Positions 27,317-35,366 of a stretch of 57,777 nucleotides of DNA are shown in pieces. The stretch spans positions 1-57,777 of the forward strand of contig JALWSA010000057.1 in the NCBI GenBank assembly GCA_026993805.1, given 5' to 3'. The translations under genes and the position numbers were made by a program. The notes under the pieces were generated by a model. The model did not search any database. It was not told the DNA's origin and saw nothing but the letters and a program-made list of their open reading frames with translations. The DNA is from Thermotogaceae bacterium (GTDB taxonomy: Bacteria > Thermotogota > Thermotogae > Thermotogales > Thermotogaceae). Position 1 is the first letter of the stretch. Each line of letters opens with the position of its first letter.

Positions 27317-27859
27317 ATGCGTGTGAGCCAAGTAAACGCGCATGTGGGGTCCGCTCATGAGCATCTCAAACCCAAGGAAGGTCAGACCCTCCTCAGAATT
27401 ACCTATGAAAAAGAGGTTTATTACTACAAAAGCATCAAGGTCGAGTACGCTGATACCTACCATGTCTCCTTCGGAAGAGGTGTTTTGGAATCCCTTAGGA
27501 AGTGGCTAAGAGATCTACTGAATGACGAACTGAAGAAGCTCAAGAAATTGCTGAAGGAAATGAAAAAGGAAATAGCAAGGAGTTCTGCCAAGATCATGGC
27601 TGTGGCGATTTTAGAAGGGTCTTACAAAAGCGTTAAGGGTAGCAAGATTGTTTTGCCAAAAGTTAAAGAGACGGTTCTCGATGTGATAGACGAGATGATA
27701 GAGGAGATCAAGGGAATCAAGAAATTTTTGGAAAGTCTTAAGGAAATGCTTCGAGAAGGATTCGGAGCTTGGGAAAAGGAAGGTCATAAAGGGCTTGAAA
27801 TTTATTATGAGGAGCTGGGGGTGAGCGTTGAAAGGATGGAAATTGAGATCCTTGCTTGA
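27317..27859 (+). CDS. Unknown helical protein
   Basis: 180 residues from ATG 27317, chosen because a textbook GGAGGTGAT stands four bases upstream; GTG 27242 would add 25 poorly supported residues. The first 60 residues look like strands ('QVNAHVGSAHEHLKPKEG', then 'LLRITYEKEVYYYKSIKVEY'); the rest is lysine- and glutamate-rich helix with coiled-coil character. No cysteine, signal peptide or membrane segment; no family recognised. It stands between the divergent phosphofructokinase operon and the racemase gene, 26 bases before the latter. Confidence 0.6.
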   Translation: MRVSQVNAHVGSAHEHLKPKEGQTLLRITYEKEVYYYKSIKVEYADTYHVSFGRGVLESLRKWLRDLLNDELKKLKKLLKEMKKEIARSSAKIMAVAILEGSYKSVKGSKIVLPKVKETVLDVIDEMIEEIKGIKKFLESLKEMLREGFGAWEKEGHKGLEIYYEELGVSVERMEIEILA

Positions 27860-27865
27860 TAAAAT
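27857..27865 (+). promoter_or_regulatory. Extended -10 candidate before the racemase gene
   Basis: TGATAAAAT beginning at the stop codon of the preceding gene, 21 bases before the racemase ATG. Confidence 0.35.
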
Positions 27866-27885
27866 AAAACACCAGGGGTGAATAG

Positions 27886-28929
27886 ATGTTTCCAAGACTT
27901 GTCATTGATTTGTCAAAGATAAGGAGAAACACCGAAAAACTCCTGTCTATTCTTTCGGAGAAGAACATTGATTTGGTGGGAGTTACAAAGCTTTTCATGG
28001 GGAATCCCAAGCTTGCTGAGGCGTATAAAAAAGCTGGGGTTGGAATCCTGGCGGATTCGAGATTTGAAAACCTGAGAAGGATCAAAGAAGCGGGTATAGA
28101 AGGTCCTTTCATGATGATAAGGATTCCTCCCCTCTCCCATATACCTAAGATGATGGATCTTGTCGATTATTTTCTCGTTTCTGAGCCTGAGGTTTGTTTT
28201 AAGTTGGATGAGAGTGTGGATAGGCCTGTTAAGCTCATCTACATGGTCGATGTTGGAGACCTTAGAGAGGGGGTTATGTACGACAAAGCGGTCGATGAGA
28301 TTTTGAATGTTCGAAAAAATTTGAAGAAAGCAGCCGTGGTCGGTGTGGGAACGAATGTTGGTTGTTTCGGGGGGGTCCTTCCCACCAAAGACAATCTGAA
28401 ATTTTTAATAGATGTAGCGAAAGAGATTGAAGCCGAAGTGGTGTCGGTGGGCGGAACGGTGTATCTATTGGCACTTGAAAATGGAATCCTGCCCAGTGAG
28501 ATCAACCAGTTTAGAATAGGCGAGGCGGTTTTGCTTGGAACTGATGTTACAGGGAACAGGGATATACCGTATTTAGAGCAGGAGACGGTTATCCTCGAAG
28601 CAGAAGTCATTGAGGTGAAGTGGAAACCTTCAAAGCCCATTGGTCCCACCGGTTTGGATTCCATGGGAAGAAAACCAGAGTTCGAGGATAAAGGAGAGCG
28701 GCTCAGAGCAATTTTGGCCGTTGGTGAGCAGGATATTAACCCTTTGGGGTTGAAGCCATTGGATGAAGGTGCGGAAGTTGTTCATGCTTCGAGTGATCAC
28801 TTGATCGTGGATATAACTGAGGTTGAAAGACCAATAAAGGTTGGGGACATCATGAGGTTTAGGACGAATTACTCGGCAACTTTGAGAGCGGTAACTTCTC
28901 CGTATGTGGAAAAAGTTTATATTGAATGA
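27886..28929 (+). CDS. PLP-dependent alanine/ornithine racemase family protein
   Basis: 347 residues. Fold-type III TIM barrel: 'LVIDLSKIRRNTEKLL' then the pyridoxal lysine in 'LVGVTKLFMG' (K44), 'VGTNVGCFGG', and a C-terminal beta domain with 'FRIGEAVLLGTDVTG'. This pattern is that of the ornithine racemase (OrrA/YhfX) branch rather than canonical Alr, whose active-site tyrosine motif is not seen. Likely reaction is racemisation of a basic or small amino acid, perhaps for D-amino acids in the wall, but the substrate is inferred only. ATG start with AGGGGTGA upstream; a terminator follows. Confidence 0.8.
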   Translation: MFPRLVIDLSKIRRNTEKLLSILSEKNIDLVGVTKLFMGNPKLAEAYKKAGVGILADSRFENLRRIKEAGIEGPFMMIRIPPLSHIPKMMDLVDYFLVSEPEVCFKLDESVDRPVKLIYMVDVGDLREGVMYDKAVDEILNVRKNLKKAAVVGVGTNVGCFGGVLPTKDNLKFLIDVAKEIEAEVVSVGGTVYLLALENGILPSEINQFRIGEAVLLGTDVTGNRDIPYLEQETVILEAEVIEVKWKPSKPIGPTGLDSMGRKPEFEDKGERLRAILAVGEQDINPLGLKPLDEGAEVVHASSDHLIVDITEVERPIKVGDIMRFRTNYSATLRAVTSPYVEKVYIE

Positions 28930-28965
28930 TAATTGCTGATAATTCGATGTAACTGCGTATATGTA

Positions 28966-28990
28966 GGGAGCTCTGGCTCCCTTTTCTTTT
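28966..28990 (+). terminator. Rho-independent terminator after the racemase gene
   Basis: Stem GGGAGC / GCTCCC with a four-base loop, then TTTTCTTTTT, 36 bases past the stop codon. Confidence 0.85.
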
Positions 28991-29128
28991 TATCACGCAC
29001 ATACCAAGAATCCTGTTCCTGCTGCATTAAGATAAATTATTTTGAATTATTTCCGTTTTTCTTCGTCAGATTCCTTTTTGCTGATTTTTGCGAATTTTTC
29101 TCATATTGTTCTCGCTGTGGTAGGCTCC

Positions 29129-29161
29129 CTATGGGGAATGTGAAAAACCTACCAAGGGAGG
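29129..29161 (+). promoter_or_regulatory. Inverted repeat in the gdhA leader, able to hide the ribosome site
   Basis: TGGTAGG and CCTACCA flank a loop that contains GCTCCCT; the latter could also pair with the AGGGAG of the gdhA ribosome binding site (29155-29160). Two mutually exclusive structures are thus drawable directly before the gene. Regulatory function is inference. Confidence 0.3.
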
Positions 29162-29170
29162 ATGAGAGCC

Positions 29171-30412
29171 GTGGGCAGGAACCCTTACGAAATCTTCTTG
29201 ACTCAGCTGGAAAAAGGAGCAAAAGTTTTGAAGCTCGAAGATTATGTGGTGGAAGTTCTTAAAGAACCGGAAAGGGTCATCGAGGTTTCGATACCGGTTA
29301 AGATGGACGACGGAACGGTAAAGGTTTTCAAAGGATGGAGATCAAATCACAACACCGCGCTTGGGCCGGCAAAGGGAGGTATAAGATATCACTGGGAAGT
29401 CACCAAGGAAGAGGTCATGGCTCTTTCTGCATGGATGAGCATGAAGAATGCGTTGATGGATCTTCCTTATGGAGGAGGTAAAGGTGGAATAAGGGTGAAC
29501 CCCAAGGAACTCTCCGAAAACGAATTGGAGAGGCTTTCGAGGGGATTCATCGATAAAATTTACAAGTACATCGGTCCTGATCAAGATGTTCCAGCACCCG
29601 ATGTTTACACAAATCCAAAGATAATGGCTTGGATGATGGATGAGTATGAAAAATTGGTTGGTAGGAAAGCTCCCGGTGTTATCACTGGAAAGCCATTGAT
29701 CGTTGGGGGATCTGAAGGGAGGGGCCACTCCACAGCTTTAGGAGGTTTCTTCGTTTTGAGAGAAGCCCTGAAAGTTAAGGGAGAAAGCTATGAAGGAAAA
29801 ACAGCAGCTATTCAAGGATTTGGGAACGCGGGATCCTTCATGGCTAAGTTCCTTTACGAAGCCGGTGTGAAAGTCGTTGCGGTTTCTGATTCCAAGGGAG
29901 GAATTTACAAAGCGGACGGGCTTCCAATTCCAGAGGTTATAAAGCATAAGCAGGAAAAAGGTACGGTTGCCACTTTCCCTGGAGTCGAGACCATCAGCAA
30001 CGAAGATGTGCTCCTGTTAGATGTTGACATTCTGGTTCCGGCTGCTCTGGAGAATGTCATCACGGACAAGAACGCCAATGATATTAAGGCAAGGTATGTC
30101 GTTGAGCTTGCCAATGGTCCAGTTACCCCGGAAGCGGACGAGATACTCTACTCTAAGGACGTATTCGTGCTTCCCGATATCCTCGCTAATGCCGGAGGAG
30201 TCACCGTTTCTTACTTCGAATGGGTCCAGAACAGGATGGGCTACTACTGGGATCTCGAAGAGGTCGAGGAAAAGTTGGACAAGAAGATGTCCAAAGCTTT
30301 CAGGGAAGTATATGAAGCCATGAACGAGTACAAGATAGGCTCCAGGGAAGCTGCTTATGTCGTAGCACTCAGAAGGATAGTCGAGGCTATGAAAGCAAGA
30401 GGCATCATCTGA
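29171..30412 (+). CDS. gdhA: Glutamate dehydrogenase
   Basis: 413 residues, the size of the hexameric Glu/Leu/Phe/Val dehydrogenases. Visible motifs: 'GPAKGGIRY', the catalytic-lysine loop '[10 protein letters not shown]', '[15 protein letters not shown]', and the NAD(P) fold '[16 protein letters not shown]'. It interconverts glutamate with 2-oxoglutarate and ammonia. An aspartate in 'VSDSKGGI' after the second strand tells little about NAD versus NADP choice. GTG 29171 sits nine bases after AAGGGAGG; ATG 29162 abuts that site and is less likely. A strong bidirectional terminator follows. Confidence 0.95.
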   Translation: MGRNPYEIFLTQLEKGAKVLKLEDYVVEVLKEPERVIEVSIPVKMDDGTVKVFKGWRSNHNTALGPAKGGIRYHWEVTKEEVMALSAWMSMKNALMDLPYGGGKGGIRVNPKELSENELERLSRGFIDKIYKYIGPDQDVPAPDVYTNPKIMAWMMDEYEKLVGRKAPGVITGKPLIVGGSEGRGHSTALGGFFVLREALKVKGESYEGKTAAIQGFGNAGSFMAKFLYEAGVKVVAVSDSKGGIYKADGLPIPEVIKHKQEKGTVATFPGVETISNEDVLLLDVDILVPAALENVITDKNANDIKARYVVELANGPVTPEADEILYSKDVFVLPDILANAGGVTVSYFEWVQNRMGYYWDLEEVEEKLDKKMSKAFREVYEAMNEYKIGSREAAYVVALRRIVEAMKARGII

Positions 30413-30444
30413 GGTTCAGTAGCTGGAGAGAATGTACAGCGGTA

Positions 30445-30479
30445 AAAGGGCGGGGCGGGTCCCGCCCTTTGGTTTTATT
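30445..30479 (+). terminator. Bidirectional terminator between gdhA and the AEC transporter gene
   Basis: Ten-base-pair stem AAAGGGCGGG / CCCGCCCTTT with a six-base loop, followed on the plus strand by GGTTTTATTT and flanked on the other side by AAAA, so it can stop both convergent transcripts. Confidence 0.85.
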
Positions 30480-31362
30480 TGAGAAAAGCAATTATCATTG
30501 AGAGTGTTATTGCAGAGAGCAGTGTGGACATTGCTATCTCTGTGCTCACAATTTCTGGATCTTTTTTGATGGAGTCCGCTATCACTGCTGCGTTCATAGC
30601 TGTGGGCATTGAGGACTCTACTATAAAAACGGTCTTGAATAACCCTTCCATGGGAATTATCGTGGTGACCAGGTAGGCTATTAGAGGAACCACGAGAAGC
30701 CTGTGCAGACTCGCTATAAGAGCGGAAGAAAGGACGTCCTTTTTGAATTTCACAGAAGACATGCTAACGCCCAGGAATACGGTTATGACCGGTATTGCAG
30801 CTTCGTTTATCATATTTAATGACCTTGCTATGGGTAATGGAAAATCGTGCCAGTTGATTCCAGAGTAACCCAAGACCAACCCGATTATCACCGCGTACAT
30901 AAAAGGTAGTTTTAAGAGGTTCTTAAGGCTTTCCCTTAGATTTTTGAGCATAGATGCTACTCCCAAGGTGTTCACAATGCTGACAGAGATCACGGAGTAG
31001 ATCACTCCGTAAGCTACGGCTGTCTCACCGAATGCGAGTCTCAAAACAGGGTATCCGAGATATCCGGTGTTACCAAAGACAGAAGTTAAAAAGAAAAGAT
31101 CGCTCATGCGTTTTTTCCTCAAGATCATTTTGAATAAAAGGAAGTTGTAAAGGAATATCAGTGCAAAAGCTGATCCGTAGACCATTATGTCCTTAAAAGA
31201 AGGAGGATGGTCGTTCACGAATGAAAAGGTCAATACTGTGGCGAAGACCCAGAGAGTGAGTTTGGATAAGACGATTTTGTCTCCAGGAAACATCTTCCCT
31301 ATAAACCATCCTATGGCTATAAGAGTCATTAGAGGTAGAATGGCGTTTATAAATACCTCCAA
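30475..31362 (-). CDS. AEC-family transporter (auxin efflux carrier type)
   Basis: 295 residues with about ten hydrophobic segments in the two five-helix halves of the AEC/PIN family. Conserved pieces include 'NTGYLGYPVLRLAFGE' and the C-terminal 'ESSMPTAMNAAVIADSI', which surround the substrate-binding crossover helices. Bacterial relatives move organic anions such as malate. TTG 31362 is selected because GGGAGGTG lies seven bases upstream; a far upstream in-frame ATG would add a non-hydrophobic 94-residue extension. It diverges from the NifX-like gene across a 66-base gap. Confidence 0.85.
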   Translation of the reverse strand: MEVFINAILPLMTLIAIGWFIGKMFPGDKIVLSKLTLWVFATVLTFSFVNDHPPSFKDIMVYGSAFALIFLYNFLLFKMILRKKRMSDLFFLTSVFGNTGYLGYPVLRLAFGETAVAYGVIYSVISVSIVNTLGVASMLKNLRESLKNLLKLPFMYAVIIGLVLGYSGINWHDFPLPIARSLNMINEAAIPVITVFLGVSMSSVKFKKDVLSSALIASLHRLLVVPLIAYLVTTIIPMEGLFKTVFIVESSMPTAMNAAVIADSIKKDPEIVSTEIAMSTLLSAITLSMIIAFLK

Positions 31363-31385
31363 CGAATGCACCTCCCACAGGCTGG

Positions 31386-31409
31386 ATTGTATCAAAATTA
31401 TGATAGAAT
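31386..31409. promoter_or_regulatory. Overlapping divergent promoters for the AEC and NifX-like genes
   Basis: Within 24 bases the minus strand has TGATACAAT (31394-31386) and the plus strand has TGATAGAAT (31401-31409), each correctly placed before the start of its gene (24 and 20 bases). -35 boxes are not evident. Confidence 0.4.
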
Positions 31410-31428
31410 TTGCGGGGAGGTGATGAGT

Positions 31429-31776
31429 GTGAAAATAGCGGTTCCAGCAAACGGAAGAGATCTGAGCAATCCAGTGGCTGATAGGTTTGCAAGGGCGGAA
31501 TTTTTCATAATATATGATGATTCCACGGGAAATTTTGATGTTTTGGAGAATAGTTCTCTTGGCTCTCATGGGGCTGGTCCGAGAGTTGTTCAGTTTTTGG
31601 CGTCTCAGGGGGTAGATGTTTTGATAGTCCCCGGTATGGGACAAAATGCCTTCGGGGCAATGATGGCTGCGGGTCTTAGAGCTTATCTTGCAGTTCCTGG
31701 TAGCGTCGGAGAAAACATAGAACTTTTTAAAAGTGGTAAATTAGAGGAAATGAGATTTCCCACGAGAGCGGGATGA
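31429..31776 (+). CDS. NifX/NifB-associated (dinitrogenase iron-molybdenum cofactor) family protein
   Basis: 115 residues, one complete domain. The opening 'VKIAVPANGRDLSNPVADRFARAEFFIIYD' pattern (split here across known motifs), 'GAGPRVVQFLASQGVDVLI' and 'FGAMMAAGLRAYLAVPG' are characteristic. Nitrogen fixation genes are not seen; in non-fixers these small proteins are thought to bind iron-sulfur or metal clusters. GTG 31429 follows GGGGAGGTGATGA at good spacing; ATG 31423 is closer to the site than usual. It precedes the SLH gene set by 12 bases and is probably co-transcribed with it. Confidence 0.85.
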   Translation: MKIAVPANGRDLSNPVADRFARAEFFIIYDDSTGNFDVLENSSLGSHGAGPRVVQFLASQGVDVLIVPGMGQNAFGAMMAAGLRAYLAVPGSVGENIELFKSGKLEEMRFPTRAG

Positions 31777-31788
31777 GGAGGGATATCT

Positions 31789-32751
31789 ATGAAGAAAGTT
31801 TTGGTGGTTGTCTTCGCTTTATTGATCTCACTCGCAGCGTTTTCCATGGCCTTTAAAGATGTCCCGAAGTCGCACTGGGCTTACGAAGCTGTGAATGCGC
31901 TTTCTGACTGGCATATTCTCACCGGCTTCGAAGATGGGACTTTCAGAGGTTCTGAAGTTGTTACGAGGTACCAGCTGGCTGTTGCACTTTATAGGGCCAT
32001 AGAGTATCTAAAGAGCCAGATCGGCGGTGCGGGAAGTGTGGGAACGACGGCTCTCCCAAGTGATAAATTAAGTCTGGCTTTCCAGAAGATAGCCAAAAAT
32101 GAGATAGCTATAGCAAATTTGGAGAAACTCATTGCGGATATGAGAAAGAAGATGGGAATGACACCCGTTCAGGCAGGTGTACATGCGGAGGATGTTAAGG
32201 CGGCTTTGGAGCTTGCGAAGGATGCAAAAAGCTTAGCAGAGGAAAATAAGGCTGCTATTGCAGCGTTGGATTCGAAGTTGCAAATGCTTGAGATGAATTT
32301 AAAAGCGGGTAAAGGGGAAGTGACGCTCCCAGAAGAAGTCAACAGGAAACTCGAAAACCTTCTTGCAACCGTTTCTGGGATGAAAACGGATCTATCCGAA
32401 ATTGATGTTTTAAAAGAGAGATATGGAAATCTTTCGAAGAAAGTGATTTACCTCGAGCAGCAGGTCAATGAAGCGAGCGGGAAGGCTGAAAAGGTAAAGG
32501 AAGAATTTGATGCTTTGAAAAAAGACTTCGAAGATCTCTCGAAGAAAGTGCAGGATCTTTCCACTAACCTCGGAAAGGTTGACGAGATTGGAAAGAAAGT
32601 AGGAAGTTTGGAAAGCAGGGTTAGCTCTTTGGAAGAGACAGTTAGAAACATGCCAAAGGCTGGTGGATTCAGCTTCTGGGATTTTCTTTCAATAGCTTCT
32701 ATGTTGATGTCGGTTGTGGCTTTGGTTTTTGTCTTTACAGTGGGGAAGTGA
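31789..32751 (+). CDS. Omp-alpha-like SLH/coiled-coil envelope rod protein, copy 1
   Basis: 320 residues. Signal peptide (1-21, 'MKKVLVVVFALLISLAAFSM'), one SLH domain at about 22-75 ('AFKDVPKSHWAYEAVNAL', 'FEDGTFRGSEVVTRYQLA'), a linker, then long coiled coil from about 95 to 290, and a C-terminal membrane helix ('FLSIASMLMSVVALVFVF'). This is the plan of Thermotoga Omp-alpha, which spans the periplasm with the SLH end on the cell wall and the hydrophobic end in the outer toga. ATG start with GAGGAGGGATATC. First of three paralogues in tandem. Confidence 0.85.
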   Translation: MKKVLVVVFALLISLAAFSMAFKDVPKSHWAYEAVNALSDWHILTGFEDGTFRGSEVVTRYQLAVALYRAIEYLKSQIGGAGSVGTTALPSDKLSLAFQKIAKNEIAIANLEKLIADMRKKMGMTPVQAGVHAEDVKAALELAKDAKSLAEENKAAIAALDSKLQMLEMNLKAGKGEVTLPEEVNRKLENLLATVSGMKTDLSEIDVLKERYGNLSKKVIYLEQQVNEASGKAEKVKEEFDALKKDFEDLSKKVQDLSTNLGKVDEIGKKVGSLESRVSSLEETVRNMPKAGGFSFWDFLSIASMLMSVVALVFVFTVGK

Positions 32752-32755
32752 AGAG

Positions 32756-32974
32756 ATGGAGAGATTTGCAAAGGCAGTTTCAAATGTTTTGAAGAGATTT
32801 GTTGATGCAGGCATGGAAGAGATAGATCTTTACGATGTGTGGATAGAGACTTCTATACCAATGGATATCATCGAAGAGGTTGTTAGGGAGAAGATGGCGG
32901 AGATCCCAGAAGGAGTTAAAGAGCTTAGTTTGAAGGGGAAGGTCATCTGGAGGAGGGAAGAACATGAAGAGTAG
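32756..32974 (+). CDS. Small unknown protein between SLH genes
   Basis: 72 residues from ATG 32756, with GGGGAAGTGAAGAG upstream. Acidic, mixed helix/strand, no signal peptide, cysteine or membrane segment, so apparently cytoplasmic although flanked by exported proteins. Contains 'DVWIETSIPMDIIEEVVREK'. It follows the first SLH gene by four bases and overlaps the second by eleven, so it is translated within the same message. No family recognised. Confidence 0.65.
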   Translation: MERFAKAVSNVLKRFVDAGMEEIDLYDVWIETSIPMDIIEEVVREKMAEIPEGVKELSLKGKVIWRREEHEE

Positions 32975-33920
32975 GGCGGTGATGCTCGCCCTGATTTTTT
33001 TTGCTGCAGTCTCCTTTTCAACGGCTTTTAAAGACGTTCCCATTAATCATTGGGCGTATGATGCTGTTATGAGTGTTTCGGAGTTGGGCATAATTTCAGG
33101 TTATCCTGATGGTACTTTTCGAGGAGTTGACTATGTCAGCAGGTATCAGCTGGCGGTGGCTATATATAGGACTATCCAGTACATAACAAAAGCTTTGGGA
33201 GCCCCCCAAGGAGGGGGTGTTGTTGGAAAGGGAGTTGTCGATGAGCTTGATAGGAAGATACAAAATTTGAAAGAAGTTCTTGCCAATTTGAAGAGTGATT
33301 ACGAAAGTAAGATGAGAGATGTTGACGCCAAGCTGACCCAGCTCAGCTTGGATGTTTCGGGGCTATCAGAAAGTTTCAGTCAAATCAGCGAAAAGTTAGA
33401 GAAGAAGTTGGCCACTCTTGATGGGAGTATTAAGAGCTACAGCCTGAGGGTTACCAAGGTTGAAAAGGATGTTCTCGATCTGAAAGACGATGTTAGTACT
33501 ATCAGGAATAGTCTCATAGCCATTGAAAAAGTGGCATCTAAGAATGAAACATCGGTAAAAGATCTGTACTCGAGAGTGAACATGTTAAATCTAACTGTGG
33601 ATTCAAGTCTGGTAGATTTGAGAAACGAATTCAAGTCAGATTTGAGAGAAGTGAAAGATGATTTGTTGAAATCGTTGAAGAAAACGGAGATAGCTGTTTC
33701 AAAGAACTCCAGTTCTCTTCTCATTTTAGAAAAAAATGTTAGTCAGCTCAGGGAGGAGGTTTTGACCAAGGCTTCCAACATGGATATGGCTAAAATATCA
33801 CAGCGTTTGAGTTCTCAAGAAGCGGATAGTAAAGTGCAGTGGGTTTTCATAATCCTTATATCTCTCGCCGTGATAGCAGAAGGTGTGTTCCTATACATCA
33901 ACGGAGGTGGAATTAGATGA
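32964..33920 (+). CDS. Omp-alpha-like SLH/coiled-coil envelope rod protein, copy 2
   Basis: 318 residues. Signal peptide 1-20 ('AVMLALIFFAAVSFSTA'), one SLH domain ('AFKDVPINHWAYDAVMSV', 'YPDGTFRGVDYVSRYQLA'), coiled coil from about 90 to 285, C-terminal membrane helix ('WVFIILISLAVIAEGVFLYI'). The SLH domain is close to its neighbours while the rod has diverged, so the paralogues probably form different fibres or spacers. ATG start after GGAGGAGGGAAGAAC; overlaps the small upstream gene by 11 bases and the next SLH gene by 4. Confidence 0.85.
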   Translation: MKSRAVMLALIFFAAVSFSTAFKDVPINHWAYDAVMSVSELGIISGYPDGTFRGVDYVSRYQLAVAIYRTIQYITKALGAPQGGGVVGKGVVDELDRKIQNLKEVLANLKSDYESKMRDVDAKLTQLSLDVSGLSESFSQISEKLEKKLATLDGSIKSYSLRVTKVEKDVLDLKDDVSTIRNSLIAIEKVASKNETSVKDLYSRVNMLNLTVDSSLVDLRNEFKSDLREVKDDLLKSLKKTEIAVSKNSSSLLILEKNVSQLREEVLTKASNMDMAKISQRLSSQEADSKVQWVFIILISLAVIAEGVFLYINGGGIR

Positions 33921-34921
33921 AAAAGTTTTGGGTTGTCTTAGGTGTAGTAGTGATGGCAGTGCAGCTTATGGCTTTCAAAGATGTTCCACGGTCACATTGG
34001 GCTTATAAGGCGGTTATTGCGCTTTCAAAATTGGGAATACTGACTGGATATCCTGATAACACTTTCAGAGGAGAAAATACCGTCTCAAGGTATCAACTTG
34101 CCTATGCTCTGTACAAAATGGTGATATACGTTCAAGAGTACGTTGAGAATGAAGTGAGTAATACGGATTATTTGGCATCATTGAAACGGGAACTCTCACG
34201 TATTTCTGACATGAGTGCAAAGGCTTACAAGTGGGCCATGGAAAATTCGGACGAGATTTCACGATTGAAATTGCGAATGGACGAAATGGAGAAGAAGATC
34301 GAGAGCGGAAGCGGCGAGGGTATTAGCAATGTTTTTGAGGAGATAGCGTCCTTGAAGAGTGAATTTGATCAGAAGCTTCAGGGGATTTCGGTTAGACTTG
34401 ATGGAAAATACTCGAATCTTGAGAAGCGTGTAAAGACATTAGAAGATAAGATCAGCAGTTTTGACTTTTCCCAAATTGTGGACTTCAAAAAGGCCATAGA
34501 AGATGTTAAAGGTGTGAGCTTGGATGTTGAGGTTTTGAGAAGGGATCTGGTGAGTGTTGAATCGAGCCTTGTCAATCTATCTGCTTCTATGACATCTCTT
34601 AAAGAAGCGTTTTCAAGTTTGAGAGAGGAAGTTTCAGAAGAGGTTAAGGAATACAGTACCAGTATAACAAGTAGCGTGACCGCACTTGCGGAAGCTCTTG
34701 GAAGTACTCAGGCATCTGTCACCACTCTCGGTTCTGATGTGCGCGTATTGAAAGAGACTACATCGAATTTGGAGAAAATGCTTAAAGATGATATAGGGGA
34801 GCTAAGGCGTGACGTAGACGAGCTTTACAAGAAGCGTTCATCCACGCAGCTTTATATCTTTTCATATCTGTTTTCACTTGTGCTGTTTGGCGTGGCTGTT
34901 TATATAGCAATTGCGTATTGA
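33917..34921 (+). CDS. Omp-alpha-like SLH/coiled-coil envelope rod protein, copy 3
   Basis: 334 residues. Signal peptide 1-18, SLH domain ('AFKDVPRSHWAYKAVIAL', 'YPDNTFRGENTVSRYQLA'), a long coiled coil from about 85 to 305 and a C-terminal membrane helix ('LYIFSYLFSLVLFGVAVYI'). Its serine-rich heptads ('TSLKEAFSSLREEVSEE') differ from those of copies 1 and 2. Start ATG overlaps the stop of copy 2 (ATGA) with GGAGGTGGAATTAG upstream, so synthesis of the two is coupled. Confidence 0.85.
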   Translation: MKKFWVVLGVVVMAVQLMAFKDVPRSHWAYKAVIALSKLGILTGYPDNTFRGENTVSRYQLAYALYKMVIYVQEYVENEVSNTDYLASLKRELSRISDMSAKAYKWAMENSDEISRLKLRMDEMEKKIESGSGEGISNVFEEIASLKSEFDQKLQGISVRLDGKYSNLEKRVKTLEDKISSFDFSQIVDFKKAIEDVKGVSLDVEVLRRDLVSVESSLVNLSASMTSLKEAFSSLREEVSEEVKEYSTSITSSVTALAEALGSTQASVTTLGSDVRVLKETTSNLEKMLKDDIGELRRDVDELYKKRSSTQLYIFSYLFSLVLFGVAVYIAIAY

Positions 34922-34936
34922 TCGAGGGGAAAGGCC

Positions 34937-35353
34937 TTGGTTTATGTGCTTTTCGTAAAGCTTGTGGGATCATCTGACGTGTGGCGAAAGATAGCAGTTC
35001 CTGGTGAAAAGACTTTTTCGGATCTAAGTGAGACCATATTGAATGTTTTCGATTTGGACAAAGTACACCATATGCATGAGTTCGTTTTGACGGATCCGAA
35101 AAGTGGTTTATGTGTGAAGATGAAGAATGAAACTGGTTGGATCTTACGTCCGTTGGATGTGTTTAATGAAGGTAGCGAAAAGCTTAAAGACTGGATCACT
35201 TATGCTTGGGATATCGTTTATGTCTATGATTTTGAAAACCCTGTGATTTTTACAATCCAACTTGAAAAAGTTTTGGATATTCCTTTGAACAGAATCATGT
35301 ATATAGATGGGGAGGGATTTGTCTCCCTCCCCACCGGTGTCGCTTCTTCGTGA
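34937..35353 (+). CDS. pRiA4b ORF-3-like domain protein
   Basis: 138 residues. The order 'SSDVWRKIAVPGEKTFSDL', 'HHMHEFVLTDP' and 'WDIVYVYDFENPVIFTIQLE' matches the PRiA4_ORF3 family (VWR-x-I-x-V at the front, then a Y-x-Y-D-F core). The family is widespread and its function unknown; early examples came from plasmids and insertion elements. No signal peptide, so it is cytoplasmic although it closes the SLH operon. TTG 34937 with GAGGGGAAAGGCC upstream. The last 50 bases of the gene contain a strong hairpin. Confidence 0.75.
   Translation: MVYVLFVKLVGSSDVWRKIAVPGEKTFSDLSETILNVFDLDKVHHMHEFVLTDPKSGLCVKMKNETGWILRPLDVFNEGSEKLKDWITYAWDIVYVYDFENPVIFTIQLEKVLDIPLNRIMYIDGEGFVSLPTGVASS
35309..35332. 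repeat. Strong hairpin inside the 3' end of the pRiA4b-like gene
   Basis: Nine-base-pair stem GGGGAGGGA / TCCCTCCCC with a six-base loop, 20 bases before the stop codon and between two convergent genes. No T run follows on either strand, so it is not a classical terminator; it could block 3' exonucleases or help Rho-dependent termination of either transcript. Confidence 0.5.
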
Positions 35354-35366
35354 AGTTTTAGATCTT

